From Tepidisphaera sp. (GTDB lineage: Bacteria; Planctomycetota; Phycisphaerae; Phycisphaerales; UBA1924), in NCBI GenBank assembly GCA_016124375.1, contig WGNV01000004.1, positions 558,001 to 622,000 on the forward strand: a DNA stretch of 64,000 bases. The letters run 5' to 3'. Position numbers and translations under genes: made by a program. Below the pieces are notes generated by a model. The model worked only from the letters and a program-made list of their open reading frames with translations, had not been told where the DNA came from and ran no database searches. Below, piece after piece: positions 51,636 to 64,000 of this stretch. The stretch's first letter is position 1; every line of letters starts with the position of its first letter.

Positions 51636-54407
51636 GTGGCAGGATCACATCGCACACCTTCAACGCCGCCCGCCTTTTCTCGCCCATGTCGGGGTGCTGT
51701 CGCGCTGCTGCTGGCCGGGCTCCTTACGCCCGCGGCGATGGCGCAGCTTCCACCCGGCAAGCCGACGATCGGGCGTCCGGGGAACATGCCCGGGCAACCC
51801 GGCTTCAACGCTGGGCAGCCCGCACAGCCAGCCCAGCCAGCGCAGCTGAACCCCGCCGCGCCCGCCGAAAACGGGCCACAGGGCCCGCTGCCGAGCATTG
51901 ATTCGGGCGACCCCGAGACGGTGTCGCTGGCGGCGTTCACCGAGCCGGTGCAGCTCAAGACGCTGATCGACCTTGTCGGGCAGACGCTGCACATCAACAT
52001 CACCACAGTGGGCGACGTGCCGGGCTCGGTGGTGTTCAACGCGCCGGTGCCGATCAAGAAGTCCGAGTTCATTTTTCTGCTGAACTCGCTGCTGGAGCAG
52101 CAGGGGTACTCGATCACCAAGAACCGGTACGACTGGTACATCGTGCAGAGCAACAGCACGATCACCAGCACCATGGGCAGCAACCTTGCGACGACGCAGG
52201 TGATCGCCACGCCCAACCTGCGCCCGAGCTCGGTCAAGCCATCGATCGACGCACTGACCGCCGGCAGCGCCCAGGGGGGCAACAACGGCAAGTACTCGTA
52301 TGTGGATGATCTTGGCGTGATCATCGCGACCGACTCGCCCGCGCGGCTGCAGGCGGTGCGCGACCTCGTCGATCAACTGGTGGCGATCAACGATCAGACA
52401 TCGTTTCAGCGGCTGGAGCTGAAGCACATCTCCGCGTCGGTCGCGCGCGACCGGGCCCTGCAGCTTGCGGGGGTGTACGCCTCGGGTTCCGGGGGCGCTC
52501 AAAACCAGGGGCAGAACCCCAACGCGCCCGGCCAGCCGGCGCAGGTGCGCAGCTCGACGAGCCTGAGCAGCCTGAACGACCGCTTGTGGGTTGATCCGCA
52601 GGGCAACGCGCTGATCTTCAGCGGCACGGCCACCGAGATCAATCTCGTCAAGCGCGTGCTCGACGTGATCGACGTGCCCAACACCCTGGAGCCAAAGGGG
52701 TATGACGTGGGGTCGTCGGCCGCGCAGATCGCGAACATCGCGCGCGAGCGCGGGCTGGGGGAAGTGATCTCGATCGGCGAAGACGTGCAGGACCCCAACA
52801 ACGCCAACAGCACGCAGCGATTCCAGAACAACAACTTCTTCAATCGCAACCAGAACGGCGTGAATGGTTCGGGCGGCCCGATCGCCGGCGGGCCGGTGAT
52901 GGTGGTGGACGAGCACCGGGGCAAGATCGTGTACTACGGCACGCCCACGCAGCAGAGCGAGCTCAAGGCACTCATCGGCGAACTGGACACGCAGGCGGAC
53001 ATCATCACGACGCAGGTGTTCAAGCTGAAGAACAGCGATTCGGACGACGTGGCGGACATCATCAACGGGTTGATCAGCAACCAGACGCCGATCGCGACCG
53101 GGGATCTGCTGGGCAGCAACCAGGGTTCGAGCCGCGCCCAGCGTCAGAGCCGCCTGCCGAACAACAACGGCATCAACAACCCCAACATCCAGAGCCGGCC
53201 CAGCGGAACGAACTTTGACATCGGCGACAGCTTCAACCCCGACCCGACGACGGCGTTTGTGATCTCGAACAAGGCGAACAACCAGGTGATCGTGAAGGCG
53301 CGGGCGAAGGACCAGCCGCAGTTCGCGCGGATCATCGAGCAGCTCGACCTGCGGCGCCCGCAGGTGTACGTGGAGGCGCGGATCATCGCGGTGACGGCGA
53401 GCGACTCCCTGAGACTGGCGTTCGAGGAGCAGCTCATCAACGCCAGCGGCACGGGGGGGCTGCTGAACACCAACTTCGGGCTATCGAGCTTCGCCACGGG
53501 GGGCTCGCTGGCCGCGGCCAAGGCTGTCGCGACCGGGCTCCCGGGCTTCACGGGCGCAGTGATCAAGAACGATCAGGTGCCGATCGTGCTCAACACGCTG
53601 GCGACCGAGACCGACTCCAAGGTCATTTCGCACCCGCAGTTGCTGGTGGATGACAACGAAGAGGCGAATGTCGAGAGCAAGGACACGAGGCCGACGAGCT
53701 CGCTCAGCCGCGGCACAGGAGGTTCGGGGGACGTCGTGACTTCCGGACCCGACGCGGAGGCGGGGACGACCCTGACCGTCACGCCCCAGATATCCGAGGC
53801 GGGGTACCTGCGGCTGAAGTATGAGATCAAGCTGTCGAGCTTCACGGGCAACAGCACGACGGTGTCGGGCACGGTGCTCAACCCTCCCAAGCAGGTGAAC
53901 ACGCTGAAGAGCGACAGCGTGACCGTGCCCAGCGACTGCACCGTCGTCGTGGGCGGGCTGGTGGTGGACAGCAAGACCAAGACGATCAACGGGATTCCAT
54001 TTCTGAAGGACATTCCGGGGATCGGGCTGCTGTTCCAGGATCGCAACACGGGCGATACCAAGACGGTGTTGTACATCTTCATCACGCCCAAGATTCTGCG
54101 CGAGCCGAGCTTTTCGGATCTGAAGCTGCTGACCGACGGCCCGCAGAACGCCACCGGGCTCTCGCCCGACATTCCGGCGCTCGAACCCTCGATCATCCCG
54201 ATCGCCAAGGCGGGCATCAGTCCTGTGCCTGGCGGGAACGCTCCGGGAACGCCCCCGGCGCCGATTCCCAACACCGGGCGTGATGATGCGCCGCAGGTCG
54301 CGCCAGCCCAGGACGCGGCGCCGAGTCAGCCATCGCCCGCCCAGCCAGCGCCACCGGCCCAGCCCATGCCCGAACCAGTGCCGGTGCAGCCCATCAAGCC
54401 CCGCTGA
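51636..54407 (+). CDS. gspD: Type II secretion system secretin (GspD-like)
   Basis: Repeated N-domains; DCTVVVGGLVVDSKTKTINGIPFLKDIPGIGLLFQ...LYIFITPKIL; AAGGAGG SD before GTG. Confidence 0.9.
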   Translation: MAGSHRTPSTPPAFSRPCRGAVALLLAGLLTPAAMAQLPPGKPTIGRPGNMPGQPGFNAGQPAQPAQPAQLNPAAPAENGPQGPLPSIDSGDPETVSLAAFTEPVQLKTLIDLVGQTLHINITTVGDVPGSVVFNAPVPIKKSEFIFLLNSLLEQQGYSITKNRYDWYIVQSNSTITSTMGSNLATTQVIATPNLRPSSVKPSIDALTAGSAQGGNNGKYSYVDDLGVIIATDSPARLQAVRDLVDQLVAINDQTSFQRLELKHISASVARDRALQLAGVYASGSGGAQNQGQNPNAPGQPAQVRSSTSLSSLNDRLWVDPQGNALIFSGTATEINLVKRVLDVIDVPNTLEPKGYDVGSSAAQIANIARERGLGEVISIGEDVQDPNNANSTQRFQNNNFFNRNQNGVNGSGGPIAGGPVMVVDEHRGKIVYYGTPTQQSELKALIGELDTQADIITTQVFKLKNSDSDDVADIINGLISNQTPIATGDLLGSNQGSSRAQRQSRLPNNNGINNPNIQSRPSGTNFDIGDSFNPDPTTAFVISNKANNQVIVKARAKDQPQFARIIEQLDLRRPQVYVEARIIAVTASDSLRLAFEEQLINASGTGGLLNTNFGLSSFATGGSLAAAKAVATGLPGFTGAVIKNDQVPIVLNTLATETDSKVISHPQLLVDDNEEANVESKDTRPTSSLSRGTGGSGDVVTSGPDAEAGTTLTVTPQISEAGYLRLKYEIKLSSFTGNSTTVSGTVLNPPKQVNTLKSDSVTVPSDCTVVVGGLVVDSKTKTINGIPFLKDIPGIGLLFQDRNTGDTKTVLYIFITPKILREPSFSDLKLLTDGPQNATGLSPDIPALEPSIIPIAKAGISPVPGGNAPGTPPAPIPNTGRDDAPQVAPAQDAAPSQPSPAQPAPPAQPMPEPVPVQPIKPR

Positions 54408-54437
54408 GAACGAAGACCAGTCCCAAGCTGCTCACAC

Positions 54438-56141
54438 ATGGCCCTATTCAAAGACAAAAACGGAACGCTCGCCAAGCGGGTGGAGGTGGAGGCCAAGCCC
54501 AGCCCCGGCGCGATGGCTCGCCTGGCGGAGCTCTTTAGCCCGCTGCCGCTGACGCCCGCGCAGATCCAGCAGTTCAGCCGCGTCGAAGGGTCGGACGAAG
54601 AGCCGTGGGACGTGATGCTGCAGATGCTGGCGATGGACGAGCATCAGGCGCTGGAGATGCTGGCCAAGCGAACGGGGTTGCGCTTCGTCGCCGATCCGCG
54701 CCAGCACGAGTCGTCGCAGCGGTTTTACGAGTTGGTGCCCGCGGAGGTGGCTCGCGCCCGGCTATGCGCCGGGCTGGAGAGCGACGGTCAGGTGATGACG
54801 ATCGCCACGGCACAGCCGATGCAGCCCGCCGTCTTCCAGATGCTGGAGGACATGCTGCAGATGCCGGTGCGGCTGGTCTTTTCACCCCGCGCCGGCGTCG
54901 CGAACCTGCTGAACCGGGGCTACGAGAAAAGCCAGGACCTGGTCACCGAGATCATCGAGGAGATGCCGCTGGATGAGCGGGCGATCGCGGCGGCCGCGGG
55001 CAGCGCCGGGCAATCCACCGACCTGCTCGCCCTGGCCCGCCAGACGCCGGTCATCCGCCTGGTGAACATGATCCTGTTCGAAGCGTTGCGCCGGCGGGCC
55101 AGCGATATCCACGTGCACCCGCAGGAAAACAAGCTGGTCATTCGGTTCCGCATCGACGGCATGCTGGTGGATGCGTTCTCGCCGCCCTTGAGTTTGGCGC
55201 CGGCGATCAGCTCGCGCATGAAGGTGATGACGGAGCTGGACATCGCCAACCGGCACAGCCCGCAGGACGGGCACACGAGTGTGCGGGTGGGCAGCCGCAA
55301 GGTTGATATCCGGTTTTCATGCATCCCGACGGTGTATGGCGAGCGGCTGGTGCTGCGATTGCTGGATCAGACGGCCACGCAGTTGTCGCTGGATGAGATC
55401 GGCATGACCAAGCCGATGCAGGCGCAGTTGCTCGACCTGATCGAGCGGCCGACGGGCATCGTGCTGGTGACCGGCCCTACGGGCAGCGGCAAGACGACGA
55501 CGCTGTACGCGGCCTTGAGCCGGATCGATCGGGCGAGCCGCAACGTGATGACGATCGAAGACCCCGTGGAGTATCACCTGGAGGGCATCAGCCAGATGCA
55601 GGTGAACGCCAAGCGAGGCGTGACGTTTGCCGCCGGGCTGCGGGCGCTGCTGCGGCAAGACCCCGACGTGATCCTCGTCGGCGAAATCCGCGATGGCGAG
55701 ACGGCGCAGCTGGCGATTCAGGCGTCGCTCACCGGGCACCTGGTGCTCGCAACGCTGCACACGAATGATGCGCCCGGCGCGATCCCGCGATTGGTGGACA
55801 TCGGCATTGAGCCGTATCTGGTAACCAGTTCGCTGCTCGCGACGCTGGCCCAGCGCCTGCTGCGGCGGACGTGTCAGACGTGCAAGGGCAACGGCCAAAG
55901 CCCGGCGGGCGCGGGGGCGTGCGAGGTGTGCTTCGGGGTCGGATACAAGGGCCGCCTGGCGGTGTATGAGATCATGGCGATGAACGACGAGCTGCGCACG
56001 CTGACGGGCAGCCGTGCGGACGCGGTGACGCTGTACGAGGCGGCCATCCGGGCAGGGTTCAGCCCGATGCGCAACGACGCGATGGACAAGGTGAAGCGCG
56101 GATTGACGGACGAGGCCGAGGTGTACCGCGTGCTGCACTGA
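54438..56141 (+). CDS. gspE: Type II secretion/type IV pilus assembly ATPase (GspE/PilB-like)
   Basis: VTGPTGSGKTTTLYAAL, MTIEDPVEYHLEG, ILVGEIRDGETAQLAIQASLTGHLVLATLHTNDA, zinc motif CQTCKG...CEVC. Confidence 0.95.
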   Translation: MALFKDKNGTLAKRVEVEAKPSPGAMARLAELFSPLPLTPAQIQQFSRVEGSDEEPWDVMLQMLAMDEHQALEMLAKRTGLRFVADPRQHESSQRFYELVPAEVARARLCAGLESDGQVMTIATAQPMQPAVFQMLEDMLQMPVRLVFSPRAGVANLLNRGYEKSQDLVTEIIEEMPLDERAIAAAAGSAGQSTDLLALARQTPVIRLVNMILFEALRRRASDIHVHPQENKLVIRFRIDGMLVDAFSPPLSLAPAISSRMKVMTELDIANRHSPQDGHTSVRVGSRKVDIRFSCIPTVYGERLVLRLLDQTATQLSLDEIGMTKPMQAQLLDLIERPTGIVLVTGPTGSGKTTTLYAALSRIDRASRNVMTIEDPVEYHLEGISQMQVNAKRGVTFAAGLRALLRQDPDVILVGEIRDGETAQLAIQASLTGHLVLATLHTNDAPGAIPRLVDIGIEPYLVTSSLLATLAQRLLRRTCQTCKGNGQSPAGAGACEVCFGVGYKGRLAVYEIMAMNDELRTLTGSRADAVTLYEAAIRAGFSPMRNDAMDKVKRGLTDEAEVYRVLH

Positions 56142-56153
56142 GGCGGGCGATGT

Positions 56154-56174
56154 GGTCGGCTCGGAGAGCCGACC
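56154..56174. repeat. Palindromic hairpin after gspE
   Basis: GGTCGGCTC-GGA-GAGCCGACC; core related to the element inside metH. Confidence 0.6.
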
Positions 56175-56214
56175 TGCCTAAGCGGACGTACCAAAGCATG
56201 CCAATCATCCCGCC

Positions 56215-56691
56215 ATGCCCACGCATGTACAAGTGATTCTCCAGGCGGTTTCGTCGTTCGCCATTTGCTGCGGCCTCGTGTTCGCCGCGTTGCAGTTGCT
56301 GCACTGGCGGCGGGCGTACCAGGTGGCCAACTTCACCAAGCTCGTCGAACTGCAGATGTCGCTGCGGAAGATGCGGGTGGATGACCCGTCGATCGCGCGG
56401 GTGCACATGCATGACGTGGAAGACCTCGAAACCGACGAGGAGATCCGGCACTACTTCATCAACCTGATGCAGTTGTCGGTGTTTGAGATCGCGTGGTACA
56501 GCTTCCGGCAGGGGCAACTGACCGAAGACTACTTCCGAAGCTGGGAGAAGCGGATGCGGGCGCTGCTGGCCGAGCCGAGCTTCCGGCGGATGATGCACAA
56601 GCCGAGCATGAAGATATTGCACGACGAGTTTGACGCGTACATGCACCGGGTGATGCAGCAGGTGGAGGCGCGAGAGCCGGAGAAGAAGTAA
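56215..56691 (+). CDS. Membrane-anchored protein of unknown function
   Basis: N-terminal TM then helical 130-aa domain. Confidence 0.75.
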   Translation: MPTHVQVILQAVSSFAICCGLVFAALQLLHWRRAYQVANFTKLVELQMSLRKMRVDDPSIARVHMHDVEDLETDEEIRHYFINLMQLSVFEIAWYSFRQGQLTEDYFRSWEKRMRALLAEPSFRRMMHKPSMKILHDEFDAYMHRVMQQVEAREPEKK

Positions 56692-56737
56692 GAGCCCGGC
56701 AGAGACCGGCGGTCCACCCCGGAGAGCGACCCGAACA

Positions 56738-60325
<3,588 letters not shown>

Positions 60326-60454
60326 TCAGTTGTCCCCGCCCGCCCCGGCCTGGGTTGGGCATGCGGCTTCATCCGTTTAGCCGGATGAATGGGAGGAGAA
60401 TAGGGCTGGGCGAGCGCATGGGCAAGCCGAGATAGGTTATCGGAGCAAGTTTGT

Positions 60455-60539
60455 CGGCATTCGGCATTCGTGATTCGGCATTCGATATGGCGCGGCGGGA
60501 TGTTCGTTGCCTTGAACGAATGCCGAATGCCGAATGCCG
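60455..60539. repeat. Intergenic copy of the heptamer inverted-repeat element
   Basis: CGGCATTCGGCATTCGTGATTCGGCATTCG ... CGAATGCCGAATGCCGAATGCCG. Confidence 0.88.
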
Positions 60540-60549
60540 AACAACGCGG

Positions 60550-60582
60550 CCAACAAAAAACCCGCGACAAACGCCGCGGGTT
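60550..60582 (-). terminator. Rho-independent terminator of rpmE
   Basis: Minus strand: AACCCGCG-GCGTTTGT-CGCGGGTT followed by TTTTGTTG. Confidence 0.85.
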
Positions 60583-60603
60583 GAAAGTTCGCTTTCGCTC
60601 CCC

Positions 60604-60831
60604 TTACTTCTTCTTCGCCTTCTCAAAGTAGTTCCCGGCGTACTTGCGCTGGAACTTCTCGACGCGGCCGGCCGAGTCGACGAACGTCTGCTTGCCCGTG
60701 AAGAACGGGTGAGAGCCCGACCACACTTCCACGTGCATTTCGGGCACGGTGGCCCCCACTTCCATCACGACTTGGCCGTTGTGATAGACCTTGCAGTTGG
60801 GGTAATACTTGGGGTGGATCGTCTGCTTCAT
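60604..60831 (-). CDS. rpmE: 50S ribosomal protein L31
   Basis: MKQTIHPKYYPNCKV...EVWSGSHPFFTGKQTFVDSAGRVEKFQRKY. Confidence 0.97.
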   Translation of the reverse strand: MKQTIHPKYYPNCKVYHNGQVVMEVGATVPEMHVEVWSGSHPFFTGKQTFVDSAGRVEKFQRKYAGNYFEKAKKK

Positions 60832-60986
60832 CGCCGGGCTCCGACAGGAAGTGGTCGCGGCGGGATACCGTTCCGCCGGGCCAAGATGGTAGCCCCTCCA
60901 CGCCTGAACTCAAGCCCTGAAAGCCGCCCGGACCGAATCCCACCTAGCCATCGCCCGCAGAACGCCTCACCACCCGAAGGACCCTC

Positions 60987-62288
60987 ATGAGCCCATTTGC
61001 CCGTCGTGTCGCCCCGTTCCTCGCTCTTCTCGGGGTGGCCGCCTGCCCGGTGCTGGCACAGGAGGGCGCCAAGACCGCAGCCCCGGCTGCGACCCAGAGC
61101 GCAGCGTCCGAGAATACCAGCGAAAACAAGTACCTGCGCGTGAGTGAGAGCGACGACGGCTCGCACCTGAAGCTGGAAATCGCCGTGCGCACGCTGACCA
61201 AGCCCGGCGCGCCCGACGTGCAGCTCGTCGGCGTCACGCACATCGGCGACAAGGCCTACTACGACTCCCTGCAGAAGTTCCTGGACGAACAGTCCCTCGT
61301 GCTCTTTGAGGGCGTGAAGCCTTCGGGCGCCGGCGCGAGCTCCGCCGGAGACGATGAGGCCAAGGCCAAGGTGACGCGGCAGCGCCAGCGATTGCTCGCG
61401 GTGCTGGTGTCGCGATATCGCAACGAAAACCACGAACTGCCCACCATGTGGGGCGAAATACTCGCCCCGCTGCATGGCAGCCTGGCGCGGCTGGGGCAGG
61501 CGGCCACCAGCGATGGCTGGGGCAACCCGCAGGAGCTCAAAGTCGAAGGCGACAAGTTCGACATCGTGAGCACCGGCGCCGATGGCGAGGAAGGCGGCGA
61601 GGGGGCCAACGCCGACATCGCGTTCTCGTCGCAGAAGCCGCTGACGCAGGACGAGCTGGCCGGCGCGGGCGAAGGCATCCAGACCAAGCTCGCCCACGCG
61701 CTCGGGCTCAAGTTTCAGCTTGAAGCCATCGACTACAGCCACGCCAACTGGCGCAACAGCGACATGTCGATCGACGAAGTGCAGAAGAAGCTCGAAGAAA
61801 GCGGCGCCTCGGGCGACGCGCTCTTCAAGATGCTCGACGGGTCGTCGTTCGCGTCCAAGCTCGTGGCGTTTGCGCTCGGGTTTGTCGAGAAGAACGCCGA
61901 GCTCTCGATGATGGTGAAGGTGATGATGATCGAGGTGCTGAGCCAGGCCGACGATCTGGCCGCCCTGGCGGGCAAGCAGGCCAAGGGCATGGACGTGATG
62001 ATGAAAGTCATCGTGCAGGACCGCAACCAGGAGGTGCTCAAGGACCTGGCGGCCGCCAGCAAAGAGCAGCCTACCCCCAAGTCCATCGCGCTCTTCTACG
62101 GCGCCGGCCACCTGCCCGACCTTGAGCAGCACCTGGCCGACCAGGGGTACACGTTTGCATCGACCAAGTGGTTCACGGCCATCGACGCCGACCTCAACAG
62201 CGTGCCGGGGATGAAGGCCCAGGCCAAGCAGATTCGGCAGATGATCCAGAAGCAGATCGAGATGCAGAAGAAGGCGGCGAGCAAGTAA
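60987..62288 (+). CDS. Exported TraB/TIKI-like protein with GspG-like inserted segment
   Basis: VQLVGVTHIGDKAYYDSLQKFLDEQSLVLFEGV; DGWGNPQELKVEGDKFDIVSTGADGEEGGEGANADI; IALFYGAGHLPDLEQHLADQGY. Confidence 0.78.
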   Translation: MSPFARRVAPFLALLGVAACPVLAQEGAKTAAPAATQSAASENTSENKYLRVSESDDGSHLKLEIAVRTLTKPGAPDVQLVGVTHIGDKAYYDSLQKFLDEQSLVLFEGVKPSGAGASSAGDDEAKAKVTRQRQRLLAVLVSRYRNENHELPTMWGEILAPLHGSLARLGQAATSDGWGNPQELKVEGDKFDIVSTGADGEEGGEGANADIAFSSQKPLTQDELAGAGEGIQTKLAHALGLKFQLEAIDYSHANWRNSDMSIDEVQKKLEESGASGDALFKMLDGSSFASKLVAFALGFVEKNAELSMMVKVMMIEVLSQADDLAALAGKQAKGMDVMMKVIVQDRNQEVLKDLAAASKEQPTPKSIALFYGAGHLPDLEQHLADQGYTFASTKWFTAIDADLNSVPGMKAQAKQIRQMIQKQIEMQKKAASK

Positions 62289-62327
62289 AGCCGCGAACGC
62301 TACATCCGGGCGCATACCGTCCCGCCC

Positions 62328-64000
62328 GTGCTGCTCACTGCCCAATCCATCTCCAAAATCCGCGGCGTTCGCACGCTCTTCCAGGGCGTGTCCTTCAGCG
62401 TCAACGAGGGCGATCGCGTCGGACTCATCGGCCCCAACGGCGCGGGCAAGAGCACGCTGCTCAAACTTCTCGCCAAGGTCGGGGGTGAGGCGGGGGACAA
62501 CGCGCCGGATGCGGGCACCGTCACGTGGGCCAAGGGCCTGCGGGCCGTGTACGTGCCCCAGCAGGATGATTTTGACGACGACGGCGGCGAATCGCCGGTG
62601 GCCCGCGAGGTGGTGGTTCGAGCCGCCGAGCGTGGCGGGCACGCCGCTGGCGTGCACGATCGGCACGAGGCCGAGATTCTCGCCGAGATGATTCTCTCGC
62701 GGATCGGGTTCGATGAGATGCACGCGAGCGCGTCGCCCCTGTCGCTGTCGGGCGGCTGGCGCAAACGCCTGTCGGTCGCGCGGGCCCTCGCGTCCTGCGG
62801 CGGCGAGCCCGATGTGCTGCTGCTGGACGAACCGACGAACCACCTTGATCTTGAAGGCATCCAGTGGCTCGAAGAGCTGCTGCTCAAGCCCCAGGCGGGC
62901 GGGCGTCGGTTCGCGTCGGTGTTCGTCACGCACGATCGGGCGTTCTTGGAGAACGTCGCAACGCGCGTGGTGGAGCTGAGCCCCGCGTACCCGATGGGCA
63001 CGCTGAGCGCCGAGGGAAACTACACCGAGTTCCTGCGTCGCAAGAGCGAGTTTCTCTCGGGGCAGGCCAAAGCCGAGCAGGCGCTCTCGAACCAGGTTCG
63101 CAAAGATCTGGATTGGCTGAGCCGCAAGCCCGAGGCGAGGCGTACCAAGAGCAAAAGCAAGATCTTCGCGAGTTACGATCGGCAGGAGATGCTGTCGGAA
63201 CTGAAGACGCGCAACGCCGCGGCCGGGGCGGAGGGGGCCAAGGTCGATTTCTCCGCGACCGGGCGCAAGACCAACAAGTTGCTCGTGTCGCTGGCAATTT
63301 CAAAGTCGCTGGGCGGGCGGGCGCTGTTCAAGGACGTCGATGTCGAGCTTGGCCCCGGCGCGTGCCTGGGTCTGCTGGGGCCCAACGGCAGCGGCAAGAC
63401 GACGCTGATTCGCGTGCTGACGGGCGAACTGGCGCCGGACGCCGGGTCGATCAAGCGGTGCGAACCGCCCCCCCGGGTGGTGACGTTCAGCCAGCATCGC
63501 GAGGACTTCGACCCCGCGACGCTGCTGCGCGAGGCGCTGTGCCCGGTGAGCGACCAGGTGAGGTTTCAAGGTCAGTCCATGCACATCACCTCGTGGTCGC
63601 GCCGGTTTTTGTTTCGCGATGAGCAACTGGCCCAGCCCGTGGGGTCGCTCAGTGGCGGCGAACTGGCCCGGGTGCACATTGCCAGGTTGATGTTGGAGCC
63701 CGCCGACGTGCTGGTGCTCGACGAACCGACGAATGACCTGGACATCCCGACGCTGCAGATGTTCGAAGAGGCGCTGGAGGATTTTCCCGGGGCGCTGGTG
63801 CTGGTGACGCACGATCGGGCGATGCTGTCGCGACTCGCTACTGAGGTGTTGTTGCTGGACGGCAAGGGCGGGGCGAAGGTGTTTGCGCACTTGGATCAGG
63901 CGTTGGCGGCGCAGCGCGCGGCGGAAGCAGCCGCGAGTGAGCCCGCGAGCGCGCCTGTGCGGCCCGCAGCGCCCCCACCGCCGCCGGCGCCTCAGAAGAA
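62328..64000 (+). CDS. ABC-F family ATPase, 3' end cut by window edge
   Basis: Two ABC domains (GPNGAGKST...LSGGWRKR; GPNGSGKTT...LSGGELAR), LLLDEPTNHLDL and LVLDEPTNDLDI; absent from ORF track because no stop. Confidence 0.95.
   Translation, partial: MLLTAQSISKIRGVRTLFQGVSFSVNEGDRVGLIGPNGAGKSTLLKLLAKVGGEAGDNAPDAGTVTWAKGLRAVYVPQQDDFDDDGGESPVAREVVVRAAERGGHAAGVHDRHEAEILAEMILSRIGFDEMHASASPLSLSGGWRKRLSVARALASCGGEPDVLLLDEPTNHLDLEGIQWLEELLLKPQAGGRRFASVFVTHDRAFLENVATRVVELSPAYPMGTLSAEGNYTEFLRRKSEFLSGQAKAEQALSNQVRKDLDWLSRKPEARRTKSKSKIFASYDRQEMLSELKTRNAAAGAEGAKVDFSATGRKTNKLLVSLAISKSLGGRALFKDVDVELGPGACLGLLGPNGSGKTTLIRVLTGELAPDAGSIKRCEPPPRVVTFSQHREDFDPATLLREALCPVSDQVRFQGQSMHITSWSRRFLFRDEQLAQPVGSLSGGELARVHIARLMLEPADVLVLDEPTNDLDIPTLQMFEEALEDFPGALVLVTHDRAMLSRLATEVLLLDGKGGAKVFAHLDQALAAQRAAEAAASEPASAPVRPAAPPPPPAPQK

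Noticed and set aside
60360-60420. metH leader hairpin TTCATCCGGCTAAACGGATGAA as a possible riboswitch
   Set aside because: 7-bp stem with a possible GGC/GCC loop contact, but I could not match it to a SAM, SAH or cobalamin riboswitch consensus

Overview
GC-rich 64 kb bacterial chromosomal window. Gene content suggests a planctomycete/Phycisphaerae-like organism (GC-type dockerin-like tail, PEP-CTERM-like tail, VCBS/ASPIC protein); this is inference only. About 45 protein-coding genes are supportable. Main content: a cut-off phage-portal-like gene; tmk; a large ABC-transporter plus triple-SPFH cluster; two adjacent exported hydrolase-like proteins; an HDOD-GGDEF-REC protein; GH13; a TPP riboswitch with thiC; an S8 protease; flagellin next to glycosyltransferases; gspD/gspE; metH; rpmE; an unusual TraB-like protein carrying a GspG-like insert; and a cut-off ABC-F gene. 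The most interesting signal is small palindromic repeats lying in-frame inside thiC and metH, with related copies in intergenic DNA. Also notable are the TraB/GspG domain nesting, a pyroglutamyl-peptidase-like protein with apparent Cys-to-Ser replacement, the SPFH/ABC cluster, and a probable frameshifted region upstream of an MFS gene. No CRISPR array, rRNA or tRNA was recognised. All homology calls come from motif recognition by eye; no searches were run.
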